The notes beneath the pieces are model-generated. The model saw only the letters and a program-made list of their open reading frames with translations, did not search any database and had not been told where the DNA came from. Of a stretch of 5,934 nt of DNA, positions 1 through 5,934 are shown one piece after another. This stretch comes from Thiohalobacter sp. (lineage in GTDB: Bacteria > Pseudomonadota > Gammaproteobacteria > Thiohalobacterales > Thiohalobacteraceae), in NCBI GenBank assembly GCA_027030825.1, contig JALVEM010000005.1:1-5934 (forward strand). The letters run 5' to 3'. Position 1 is the stretch's first letter. Each line of letters opens with the position of its first letter. The position numbers were made by a program, and so were the translations under genes.

Positions 1-1
1 C

Positions 2-1099
2 CCGAAGGAACTGGCGCCGGAGCAGAACTACTTCGAGGCGCTGCGCAAGCAGGACATCCTGTTGCATCATCCGTTCGAGTCCTTCTCGCCCGTGATCGAC
101 TTCGTCCGCCAGGCGGCCGTCGATCCTCATGTCCTGGCGATCAAGCAGACCCTGTACCGGACCGGTCCGGATTCGGCGATCGTGGACGCCCTGGTCAATG
201 CCGCGCGCGAGGGCAAGGAGGTCACCGTGGTGGTGGAGCTGCGGGCGCGCTTCGACGAGGAGGCCAACATCAAGCTGGCCACCCGCCTGCAGGAGGCGGG
301 CGCCCATGTCGTCTATGGCGTGGTGGGCTACAAGACGCACGCCAAGATGCTGCTGGTGACCCGCCGGGAAGGACGGCGCCTGCGGCACTATGTCCATCTC
401 GGCACCGGCAACTACCATGCCCGTACCGCGCGCCTGTATACCGACTACGGTTTCCTGACCGCCGATCCGGTCATCGGCGAGGACGTGCACCGGGTGTTCC
501 AGCAGCTCACCAGCCTGGGCCGAATCAAGCCGCTGCGCAAGCTGCTCGAGTCTCCCTTCACCCTGCACAAGACGCTGCTGCGCAAGATCGAACGCGAGGC
601 GGAACATGCCCGCGATGGCAGGAAGGCCCGCATCGTCGCCAAGATGAACGCCCTGATCGAGCCACAGATCATCCGCGCCCTGTATCGCGCCAGCCAGGCG
701 GGCGTCAGGATCGATCTCGTGGTGCGCGGCATCTGCTGCCTGCGCCCGGGCGTGCCCGGCGTCTCCGACAACATCCGGGTCCGATCCATCGTGGGCCGCT
801 TCCTGGAACACACCCGGGCGTTCTATTTCCTCAACGACGGCGACGAGGAGCTCTATCTCTCCAGCGCCGACTGGATGGACCGCAACTTCTTCCGGCGGGT
901 CGAGGTCGCCTTCCCCGTCGAGCAGCCGAAGCTGCACCGGCGGATCCTGCGCGACGGGCTGGAACTCTATCTCGCCGACAACACCCAGGCCTGGGCGCTG
1001 CGCAGCGACGGTCGCTATCAGCGGCTGCAGCCCAAGGGTCGCCAGAAGCCGCGCAGCGCGCAGCAGACCCTGCTCGAAAAGTACGCCAGACCTGGCTGA
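2..1099 (+). CDS. ppk1: Polyphosphate kinase 1, C-terminal part (5' end outside window)
   Basis: Ppk1 reversibly transfers the gamma phosphate of ATP onto a growing polyphosphate chain and makes the cell's phosphate store. The frame is open from the left edge (first residues [11 protein letters not shown]) to TGA at 1097-1099, giving 365 visible residues. The LLHHPFESF stretch marks entry into the first catalytic phospholipase-D-like domain. The visible part lines up without gaps with my recollection of the 688-residue E. coli enzyme, so about 320 N-terminal residues are missing. The catalytic residues are all present: Arg codons at 158-160 and 248-250 (E. coli R375, R405), the phosphorylated His at 338-340 in KTHAKM (H435), His at 395-397 in HLGTGN (H454), Tyr and Asp in LYTDY (Y468, D470), and the second active-site His at 809-811 in FLEHTR (H592). 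The family signature [12 protein letters not shown] is also intact. Nothing suggests decay. It runs tail to tail into ppx. Confidence 0.97.
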   Translation, partial: PKELAPEQNYFEALRKQDILLHHPFESFSPVIDFVRQAAVDPHVLAIKQTLYRTGPDSAIVDALVNAAREGKEVTVVVELRARFDEEANIKLATRLQEAGAHVVYGVVGYKTHAKMLLVTRREGRRLRHYVHLGTGNYHARTARLYTDYGFLTADPVIGEDVHRVFQQLTSLGRIKPLRKLLESPFTLHKTLLRKIEREAEHARDGRKARIVAKMNALIEPQIIRALYRASQAGVRIDLVVRGICCLRPGVPGVSDNIRVRSIVGRFLEHTRAFYFLNDGDEELYLSSADWMDRNFFRRVEVAFPVEQPKLHRRILRDGLELYLADNTQAWALRSDGRYQRLQPKGRQKPRSAQQTLLEKYARPG

Positions 1100-1106
1100 C
1101 GGGCGG

Positions 1107-2648
1107 TCAATGCGCCGAAGCGGTTTCGGATTCCTCTTCGGATGCTTCGCCGAACTCCAGGCGCAGATCGATGGCCTCCAGCCAGCGTGACTCGCGTTCC
1201 AGATCGGCCACCGTCAGCGGATGCGTCTCGATCCAGCCGGGAGGGAACTGCAGAACCAGCCGGTCGCCGGAAGCGTGGACGCCGACGACCGGAATCCCGG
1301 CATCCCGCCGTCCGCGCCTCAGCAGCGCCGCCAGCCTGAGCAGCACACTCAACCGGAGGGCGGTCTTTCGCCAGGGACGCGGCAGCTGCGAGAGCTCGTC
1401 CTTCGGAAACTTGCGCCGGTGGCTGCGCACCAGAAACGCCAGGACCCGCTGCTCGTCCATGGAAAACCCGGGCAGATCGGCGTTGCAGACCAGATAGGCC
1501 CCGTGGCGATGATAGCGGCTGTGCGCGACCGACAGACCGACCTCGTGCAGCCAGGCCGCCCAGTGCAGCCACAGTGCGGCAGAGTCCATTGCCAGCCCCC
1601 AGTCCCGGTGGACACGGCGCAGCAGATACTGCGCGACCTCGTCGACACGCTCCGCCTGGGGAATATCCACATGGAAGCGGCGCGCCATCTGCTGCACGCT
1701 CGCCCGGCGCACGTCATGATGCGTCATGCGGCCCAGCAGATCGTGGAGCAGCCCTTCTCGCAGGGCGCCGGGCGAGACGGTCATCTCGCCGATCTCGAGC
1801 GACTCGAACAGGGCGTACAGGATCGCCACGCCGCCGGCCAGCACAGGCCGGCGCTCTTCCGACAGCCCCTCGAGACGCAGGGCCTCGGCATGCCCGGCCG
1901 CGAGCAGCGCCTTGCGCAGCTTGCGCAGCCCCGCCCAGGTGATGCCCTGCTCGGACCAGCCCTGCTGACGACAGATCTCGGCCACCGACTTGACGGTTCC
2001 CGAAGCGCCGATGGCCAGATCCCAGCCGTGCTCGATGAAACGCTGCCGGTGGGGCCTCAGCTCCAGCCGGGCGTCCAGCACCGCGGCCCGCCAGGCAGGC
2101 TTGTCGATCCGGCCGTCCGCGAAATGCCGCTGCGTCATGCCGACACAGCCCATGTAGAGACTCTCCATGTCCCGGGGCCCGGCACCGTCGCCGATCACCA
2201 CTTCGGTGCTTCCACCGCCGATGTCGATCACCAGACGGCGCGTATCGGGCGGTGCGGACAGGCTGTGGATCACGCCCTCGTAGATCAGGCGCGCTTCCTC
2301 GATGCCGGAGATGATTTCGATGGGGTGGCCGAGTCGCACGCTGGCCTCGGACAGAAAGGCGCCGTCACGGTTCGCCTTGCGCAGCGTGTTGGTGCCCACG
2401 GCCCGCACGCTGCCCGGCGGGAAATCGCGCACTCTCTGCCCGAACCGCTCCAGACAGTCGAGCGCACGGGTTCGCGCCTCCGGCGTGAGCCGGTGATCGG
2501 GTGTCAGGCCCGCCGCCAGCCGCACCGGTTCGCGCAGGCGATCGAGTATCCTGAGCGCGCCGTCTTCCACGCGCGCCACGATCATGTGGAAACTGTTGGA
2601 TCCCAGGTCGACTGCGGCCACCGGGCCCGCGTCCCCGCCCTTGCCCAT
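1107..2648 (-). CDS. ppx: Exopolyphosphatase Ppx
   Basis: Ppx removes terminal orthophosphate from polyphosphate and so opposes Ppk1. The product is 513 residues, the length of E. coli Ppx. Residues about 8-305 form the two ASKHA-type domains: the first phosphate loop is VDLGSNSF (13-20), GIEEAR (115-120) carries Glu118 (E. coli E121), and the second loop DIGGGSTE (142-149) carries Asp142 and Glu149 (E. coli D143, E150). GASGT follows at 214-218. Residues about 310-513 form the HD-like helical domain, with LHEVGL (His368) and HRHGAYL (380-386), then an acidic tail. Similarity throughout, including the HD-like domain, favours Ppx over the related GppA, which I cannot fully exclude. The frame stays open for 41 more codons upstream, but the ATG at 2648 has GGAGG six bases ahead and begins the family homology. 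The gene is tail to tail with ppk1 and divergent from the PilZ gene. Confidence 0.95.
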   Translation of the reverse strand: MGKGGDAGPVAAVDLGSNSFHMIVARVEDGALRILDRLREPVRLAAGLTPDHRLTPEARTRALDCLERFGQRVRDFPPGSVRAVGTNTLRKANRDGAFLSEASVRLGHPIEIISGIEEARLIYEGVIHSLSAPPDTRRLVIDIGGGSTEVVIGDGAGPRDMESLYMGCVGMTQRHFADGRIDKPAWRAAVLDARLELRPHRQRFIEHGWDLAIGASGTVKSVAEICRQQGWSEQGITWAGLRKLRKALLAAGHAEALRLEGLSEERRPVLAGGVAILYALFESLEIGEMTVSPGALREGLLHDLLGRMTHHDVRRASVQQMARRFHVDIPQAERVDEVAQYLLRRVHRDWGLAMDSAALWLHWAAWLHEVGLSVAHSRYHRHGAYLVCNADLPGFSMDEQRVLAFLVRSHRRKFPKDELSQLPRPWRKTALRLSVLLRLAALLRRGRRDAGIPVVGVHASGDRLVLQFPPGWIETHPLTVADLERESRWLEAIDLRLEFGEASEEESETASAH

Positions 2649-2654
2649 CGAAGC

Positions 2655-2659
2655 CCTCC
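2655..2659 (-). promoter_or_regulatory. Ribosome binding site of ppx
   Basis: GGAGG on the minus strand, six bases before the ATG at 2648. It decides the ppx start against a longer in-frame ATG at 2771, whose extra 41 residues do not resemble the family. Confidence 0.8.
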
Positions 2660-2664
2660 ACTCA

Positions 2665-2686
2665 TGCCGGCAACCGGTTCCGGGCA
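2665..2686. repeat. 22-bp imperfect palindrome ahead of ppx
   Basis: The sequence is symmetric around 2675/2676, with ACCGGT at the centre and TGCC/GGCA at the ends; 9 of 11 positions per half match. It lies between a weak ppx -10 candidate and the ppx ribosome binding site, so it could be an operator or a leader hairpin. In such GC-rich DNA it could also be chance. No regulator is assigned. Confidence 0.3.
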
Positions 2687-2691
2687 ACATA
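2686..2691 (-). promoter_or_regulatory. Weak candidate -10 element for ppx
   Basis: The minus strand reads TATGTT (four of six bases of TATAAT) about 38 bases ahead of the ppx ATG. No good -35 sits 16 to 18 bases upstream; the best there is T-rich TTTTCC/TTCCGG. A start here would give a leader of roughly 30 bases containing most of the 22-bp palindrome. It is listed because it is the best minus-strand candidate in the gap, but it is weak. Confidence 0.2.
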
Positions 2692-2764
2692 CCACGGACG
2701 GCAGGCGACCGGAAAACATCGTCGGCTGCCGTCACGGAACGACATGCCGTGCAGGAACCGCCAC

Positions 2765-2793
2765 TTGCCAAGGGCCTGCCGAAGGCCGAGAAT
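2765..2793 (+). promoter_or_regulatory. Candidate sigma70 promoter of the PilZ gene
   Basis: TTGCCA at 2765-2770 (five of six bases of TTGACA) is separated by exactly 17 bases from GAGAAT at 2788-2793 (four of six bases of TATAAT). Transcription would start near 2800, leaving a leader of about 20 bases that holds the ribosome binding site. Spacing and position are good, but the first base of the -10 is not T. Confidence 0.4.
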
Positions 2794-2806
2794 CACAGGC
2801 ATCGAC

Positions 2807-2816
2807 AAGGGGGTGA
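2807..2816 (+). promoter_or_regulatory. Ribosome binding site of the PilZ gene
   Basis: AAGGGGGTGA differs at one base from the full anti-Shine-Dalgarno complement AAGGAGGTGA. Its core lies seven bases before the ATG at 2821. It fixes the start of the 111-residue protein although the frame is open much further upstream. Such an extended match suggests efficient translation. Confidence 0.8.
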
Positions 2817-2820
2817 GGCA

Positions 2821-3156
2821 ATGAGAGAACAGCGCTGGAGCCAACGCAAGCCGCTGCACATGCCGGTCAGGCTGCACTACGATCCGGTCGGCGACATCGA
2901 GGGGACGACCCGCGACATCAGCCTGGAAGGCATGTTCGTGGAAACCGGCGGCATTCGCATACCGCCCAAGTCGCAGATCGAGGTCTGCTTCGAGACCGAA
3001 GACAACGGCCGCAGAGTCGAACACCGCGTGCCCGCCGTGGCCATCCACGGCTCCAGCGACGGCGTGGGCCTGATGCTGCACCACGTCGACTACGAAAACT
3101 TCTACGCCCTGCGCCGGCTGATCACCTCCGGCGAACCCGACGGCCAGTCGAAATAG
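2821..3156 (+). CDS. Single-domain PilZ protein, predicted cyclic-di-GMP receptor
   Basis: A 111-residue protein made of almost nothing but a PilZ domain. The two conserved cyclic-di-GMP contact motifs are present: RxxxR as RWSQR (residues 5-9) and DxSxxG as DISLEG (32-37), followed by the beta strand MFVET. The later strands include SQIEVCFE (51-58) and the family-typical GVGLML (81-86), and a C-terminal helix ends the domain. There is no signal peptide, membrane segment or effector domain, so it is probably a cytosolic adaptor that changes partner binding when cyclic-di-GMP binds. With both motifs intact it resembles ligand-binding PilZ proteins rather than the non-binding type IV pilus PilZ. 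Its target is unknown. It stands alone on the plus strand between ppx and pstB, with its own candidate promoter and a strong ribosome binding site. Confidence 0.9.
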   Translation: MREQRWSQRKPLHMPVRLHYDPVGDIEGTTRDISLEGMFVETGGIRIPPKSQIEVCFETEDNGRRVEHRVPAVAIHGSSDGVGLMLHHVDYENFYALRRLITSGEPDGQSK

Positions 3157-3164
3157 CCGATCCG

Positions 3165-4052
3165 TCAGCCGAAACGGCCGGTGATGTAGTCTTCCGTCTG
3201 CTTGGAGGCCGGATTGGTGAAGAGCGTGTTGGTGTCCTGGAACTCGATCAGCCTGCCCATGTACATGAAGGCCGTGAAGTCGGAGATGCGCGCGGCCTGC
3301 TGCATGTTGTGGGTGACGATGACGATGGTATAGCTGCCCTTGAGTTCCGCCACCAGCTCCTCGATCTTGAGGGTCGAGATGGGATCGAGCGCCGAGGCCG
3401 GCTCGTCCATGAGCAGCACCTCGGGCTTGATGGCGATGGCCCGGGCGATGCACAGCCGCTGCTGCTGCCCTCCGGAGAGCGCCTTGCCGCTCTGGCGCAG
3501 GATGTCCTTCACCTCGTCCCACAGTGCGGCCTTGCGCAGCGCCCACTCCACGCGCTCGTCCATGGCGGCCCGGCCCAGGCGTTCGTAGAGCCGCACACCG
3601 TAGGCGATGTTGTCGTAGATGCTCATGGGAAAGGGCGTGGGCTTCTGGAACACCATGCCGACCCGCGAACGCAGCCGGTTCAGATCCTCGCGTCGATCGA
3701 GGATGTTGCGGCCGTCGAGCAGGATCTCGCCGGTGGCGCGCTGCCCCGGATAGAGGTTGTAGATGCGGTTGAAGGTGCGCAGCAGCGTCGACTTGCCGCA
3801 TCCCGACGGACCGATGAAGGCGGTCACCTGATGTTCCGGAATGCGGAGATTGATGTCGTGAAGGGCATGGAACTTCCCGTAGTAGAAGTTGAGGTTCCTG
3901 ACCTCGATCTTCGGATTCTCGATCTGCGTGGCGGCTGTCGCCGTATCCTCCCAGGACGAGAAAGGGCTCTCCAGGTTTCCGGCCTCGACGCCCCCGTTCC
4001 CGGAAAGCGTCCTCTTGCCTTCGGCGGCGTTGGCGGATGCGACTTCGTTCAT
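3165..4052 (-). CDS. pstB: Phosphate ABC transporter ATP-binding protein PstB
   Basis: PstB is the cytoplasmic ATPase that powers phosphate import through PstC/PstA. The 295-residue product has the complete ABC set: Walker [10 protein letters not shown] (81-89), Q-loop Gln136 in VFQKPTPFP, signature LSGGQQQR (192-199), Walker B VLLMDEP (212-218, catalytic Glu217), D-loop SALD and switch His248 in [16 protein letters not shown] and the ending [10 protein letters not shown] are typical of PstB rather than other ABC proteins. About 48 residues precede the first homology block ([19 protein letters not shown]), some 35-40 more than in E. coli PstB; this stretch is low in hydrophobic residues and probably disordered. 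The start at 4052 is supported by GAGGA seven bases upstream and by the ATGA overlap with the pstA stop, which suggests translational coupling. The gene ends the visible pst operon, 8 bases from the opposing PilZ gene. No phoU follows. Confidence 0.97.
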   Translation of the reverse strand: MNEVASANAAEGKRTLSGNGGVEAGNLESPFSSWEDTATAATQIENPKIEVRNLNFYYGKFHALHDINLRIPEHQVTAFIGPSGCGKSTLLRTFNRIYNLYPGQRATGEILLDGRNILDRREDLNRLRSRVGMVFQKPTPFPMSIYDNIAYGVRLYERLGRAAMDERVEWALRKAALWDEVKDILRQSGKALSGGQQQRLCIARAIAIKPEVLLMDEPASALDPISTLKIEELVAELKGSYTIVIVTHNMQQAARISDFTAFMYMGRLIEFQDTNTLFTNPASKQTEDYITGRFG

Positions 4053-4885
4053 TTCTTCGTCCTCAGGAAGATGCGGGTCATGATGTTGAGGGTCAGCACG
4101 GCGAGCGTGATCAGCAGGGAACCCGCCCAGGCCAGATCGTGCCAGTTGTCGTAGGGTCCCATCGCGAAATTGAAGATGGTGACCGGCAGGTTGCCCATGG
4201 GCTGGTCCATGTCGAGCGTGAAGAACTGGTTGTTGAGCGCCGTGAACAGCAGCGGCGCGGTCTCGCCGGCGATCCGGGCCACGGCCAGCAGGATGCCGGT
4301 CATGATGCCGCTGAGGGAGGCCTTGAGCACCACGTCGACGACCACCCGCCACTGCGGCGCGCCCAGGGCGGCGGCCGCCTCGCGCAGGGTGTCGGGCACC
4401 AGACGCATCATGTCCTCGGTGGTCCTCACCACCACCGGAATCACGATGATGGCCAGCGCCACGCCCCCGGACCAGCCCGAGAAATTGCCCATGGGCACGA
4501 CCATGATCTCGTAGACGAACACGCCGATGACGATGGAAGGCGCGCTCAGCAGCACGTCGTTGATGAAACGCACCGGCGTGGACACCCAGGCATAGCGGCC
4601 GAACTCGGCCAGATAGGTGCCGGCCAGCACGCCGATCGGCGCCCCGATCGCGACCCCGACCCCGGTCAGCAGCAGGCTGCCGACGATGGCGTTGCGCAGA
4701 CCGCCGGTCTCGCTGCCGGGCCCGGGCATGTCCAGGGCAAAGAGGTCCAGGTTCAGGTGCGAGAGCCCCTTGCTGAAGAGCACCCACAGCAGCCAGAACA
4801 GGAAGAACAGCCCGAACAGCGTCGTCAGCACCGACACGCTCAGATTGAAGACGTTGACGATCTTGCGGCGGCGGTAGATGTCCAT
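4049..4885 (-). CDS. pstA: Phosphate ABC transporter permease PstA
   Basis: PstA is one of the two inner-membrane subunits forming the phosphate channel. The 278 residues begin with a basic cytoplasmic end (YRRRK) and show about six hydrophobic segments, near 13-37, 66-92, 107-130, 138-153, 192-206 and 252-273. The cytoplasmic coupling loop that docks on PstB is [17 protein letters not shown] (168-184), with the EAA...G pattern, followed by [29 protein letters not shown]. This last stretch is nearly identical to my recollection of E. coli PstA and includes the conserved [13 protein letters not shown] region. The C-terminus RIFLRTKK is basic. The ATG at 4885 has GAGG five bases ahead, and that site overlaps the pstC stop codon, so pstC, pstA and pstB appear translationally coupled. 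Length is close to the family norm and nothing looks damaged. Confidence 0.97.
   Translation of the reverse strand: MDIYRRRKIVNVFNLSVSVLTTLFGLFFLFWLLWVLFSKGLSHLNLDLFALDMPGPGSETGGLRNAIVGSLLLTGVGVAIGAPIGVLAGTYLAEFGRYAWVSTPVRFINDVLLSAPSIVIGVFVYEIMVVPMGNFSGWSGGVALAIIVIPVVVRTTEDMMRLVPDTLREAAAALGAPQWRVVVDVVLKASLSGIMTGILLAVARIAGETAPLLFTALNNQFFTLDMDQPMGNLPVTIFNFAMGPYDNWHDLAWAGSLLITLAVLTLNIMTRIFLRTKK
4060..4064 (-). promoter_or_regulatory. Ribosome binding site of pstB, inside the end of pstA
   Basis: GAGGA on the minus strand, seven bases ahead of the pstB ATG at 4052 and within the last codons of pstA. Because the pstB frame is open for about 245 codons into pstA, this site together with the ATGA overlap at 4049-4052 is what fixes the pstB start. 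Confidence 0.7.
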
Positions 4886-4892
4886 GGATGCC

Positions 4893-5879
4893 TCAGCTCC
4901 GCAGCCCTTCCTGACGGCTCATGCGCAGCAGCATGAGCTTGGCCAGGGCCAGGATGATGAAGGTGATGATGAACAGCAGCAGGCCCAGGGCGATCAGCGC
5001 GGCAGTATAGACCTCGCCGTCGGCCTCGGTGAATTCGTTGGCGATGGTCGAAGCGATGGAATTGCCGGGTTCGAACAGGGCCCAGTGGAGTTCATGGGCG
5101 TTGCCGATGACGAAGGTCACCGCCATGGTCTCGCCCAGGGCGCGGCCCAGCCCCAGCATGACCCCGCCCATGACGCCGACCTTGGTGAGCGGCAGGATGA
5201 CGTGCCAGACCACCTCCCAGGTGGTGCAGCCGATACCGAAGGCCGACTCGCGCAGTTCCGCCGGGACCGTCTCGAAGACGTCGCGCATGACGGAGGCGAT
5301 GAAGGGAATGATCATGATGGCGAGCACGATGCCGGCGGTGAAGACGCTGATGCCCAGCGGGGGCCCCTGGAACAGCACCCCGATGCCGGGCAGCTCGCCG
5401 AGGGTGTCGGTCAGCACCGGCTGGATGTGCTCGGCAAAGAAGGGCGCGAACACGAACAGCCCCCACATGCCGTAGATGATGCTCGGAATGGCGGCCAGCA
5501 GCTCGATGGCGGTGCCCACCGGCTGCTTGAGCCAGGGCGGGGCCATCTCGGTGATGAAGATCGCGATCCCGAAGCTCACCGGCAGGCCGATGACGAGCGC
5601 GATCAGGGAGGACACCAGGGTACCCACCGTGGGAGACAGCCCCCCGAACATCTCGGTGACCGGATTCCACTCGGCCGTGGTGACGAACCCCCAGAAACCG
5701 AACTTCTCGAAGGCGGGGCGGGCGCCCAGATACAGCATGACCACGATGGCGCCCAGCACCAGCAGCACGCCCACGGCCGCCGACCGGGTGATCCCTTCGA
5801 ACAGCAGATCGCCGAAGGCGCGCGTCCTGGGCGCGCCCTGTGTTGCAGCGACCGCGACGGGGGATTCTTCTTCTGTCAT
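4893..5879 (-). CDS. pstC: Phosphate ABC transporter permease PstC
   Basis: PstC pairs with PstA to form the phosphate channel in the inner membrane. The 328-residue product has a polar, Glu-rich N-terminus (about 25 residues) and hydrophobic segments near 34-54, 84-110, 123-148, 174-198, 232-258 and 291-316. Blocks shared with E. coli PstC, from memory, include AIELLAAIPSIIYGMWGLF (124-142), AIMIIPFIASVMRDVFE (187-203) and LGLGRALGETMAVTFVIGN (242-260). The coupling loop runs from RESAFGIGCTTWEVVW to ILP (210-230), matching EAA---G---------I-LP. The ATG at 5879 is preceded by GGAGGT. The frame has no stop between there and the window edge, but it also has no ATG, GTG or TTG codon in that interval, so this is the only start within the window. 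It is the first visible gene of the pst operon; pstS probably lies just beyond the right edge. Confidence 0.97.
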   Translation of the reverse strand: MTEEESPVAVAATQGAPRTRAFGDLLFEGITRSAAVGVLLVLGAIVVMLYLGARPAFEKFGFWGFVTTAEWNPVTEMFGGLSPTVGTLVSSLIALVIGLPVSFGIAIFITEMAPPWLKQPVGTAIELLAAIPSIIYGMWGLFVFAPFFAEHIQPVLTDTLGELPGIGVLFQGPPLGISVFTAGIVLAIMIIPFIASVMRDVFETVPAELRESAFGIGCTTWEVVWHVILPLTKVGVMGGVMLGLGRALGETMAVTFVIGNAHELHWALFEPGNSIASTIANEFTEADGEVYTAALIALGLLLFIITFIILALAKLMLLRMSRQEGLRS

Positions 5880-5883
5880 GCAG

Positions 5884-5889
5884 ACCTCC
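5884..5889 (-). promoter_or_regulatory. Ribosome binding site of pstC
   Basis: GGAGGT on the minus strand, four bases ahead of the ATG at 5879. It supports this start although the frame is open to the window edge. Confidence 0.8.
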
Positions 5890-5899
5890 GAGACGGAAC

Positions 5900-5923
5900 C
5901 CGGCCCGGGGACACCCGGGCCGG
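5900..5923 (-). repeat. Perfect G/C hairpin between pstC and the presumed pstS
   Basis: Arms CCGGCCCGGG (5900-5909) and CCCGGGCCGG (5914-5923) are perfect inverted complements around a four-base loop (GACA on the plus strand, TGTC on the minus strand). All ten pairs are G-C. Neither strand has a T-run after the stem, so it is not a standard intrinsic terminator. It ends ten bases upstream of the pstC ribosome binding site. In transporter operons, hairpins after the binding-protein gene often stabilise that gene's mRNA or cut downstream expression. That role here is inference, since pstS is not in view. Confidence 0.75.
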
Positions 5924-5934
5924 ATACGGTACCA

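Noticed and set aside
1115..1129. Small hairpin CCGAA/TTCGG after the ppk1 stop as a terminator
   Set aside because: The stem is only 5 bp and no real T-run follows. It lies inside the ppx coding sequence.
2729..2735. Single Pho-box-like half site CCGTCAC between ppx and the PilZ gene
   Set aside because: A Pho box needs two 7-base repeats about 4 bases apart. The expected second repeat is absent on both strands, so PhoB binding is not supported.
2649..2771. 41-residue N-terminal extension of Ppx
   Set aside because: The extra residues have no family similarity and no good ribosome binding site, while the ATG at 2648 has one and gives the normal 513-residue length.
1221..2816. A 531-codon open frame on the plus strand, antisense to nearly all of ppx
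   Set aside because: Long antisense frames are common in high-GC genes. Its translation is rich in Gln, His, Arg and Pro with no recognisable domain, its ATG has no ribosome binding site, and ppx on the other strand is fully conserved.
3155..3178. Direct repeat AGCCGA and mini-hairpin GCCG-AAA-CGGC at the PilZ/pstB junction
   Set aside because: The elements are too short and GC-biased to stand out from chance, and there is no T-run, so I do not call a bidirectional terminator.
4053..4787. Upstream extension of the pstB frame through most of pstA (would give a 540-residue protein)
   Set aside because: The extension overlaps the clearly conserved pstA in another frame and translates to Arg/Gly/Ala-rich low-complexity sequence. 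The ATGA overlap and ribosome binding site give the true start at 4052.
4037..4936. 299-codon plus-strand open frame antisense to pstA
   Set aside because: Its His/Gln/Asp-rich composition, lack of any domain and complete overlap with a conserved permease mark it as a shadow frame.

Overview
This 5.9 kb window is a phosphate and polyphosphate locus from a high-GC bacterium. The best guess is a gammaproteobacterium, perhaps of the Chromatiales/Ectothiorhodospiraceae type. The Ppx, PstC, PstA and PstB proteins read very close to their E. coli counterparts, Ppx has the same 513-residue length as E. coli Ppx, and codon third positions are strongly G/C. The genus assignment is inference only.

Layout from left to right: (1) the 3' part of ppk1 (polyphosphate kinase) on the plus strand, cut by the left edge. 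(2) A complete ppx (exopolyphosphatase) on the minus strand, tail to tail with ppk1 across a 7-base gap. (3) A 172-base divergent intergenic region with a plausible plus-strand promoter, a weak minus-strand one and several inverted repeats. (4) A small single-domain PilZ protein (predicted cyclic-di-GMP receptor) on the plus strand. (5) Across only 8 bases, tail to tail, the minus-strand operon pstC-pstA-pstB encoding the membrane and ATPase parts of the high-affinity phosphate ABC transporter. The pst genes are tightly coupled: 7 bases separate pstC from pstA, and pstA and pstB overlap by ATGA. At the right edge, upstream of pstC, sits a perfect 10-bp G/C hairpin. The usual upstream partner pstS would lie beyond the edge. 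No base stretch over 300 lacks a gene.

How they work together: PstCAB (with an unseen PstS) imports orthophosphate. Ppk1 stores phosphate reversibly as polyphosphate from ATP, and Ppx releases it again. The PilZ protein would bring cyclic-di-GMP signalling next to this set. phoU, commonly found right after pstB, is not there.

I found no clearly new system. The most interesting point is the arrangement. Both tail-to-tail junctions lack room for, and any visible sign of, an intrinsic terminator. Minus-strand transcription of pst could therefore read antisense through the PilZ gene and continue in sense into ppx and antisense into ppk1. That is a testable, inferred noncontiguous-operon arrangement.
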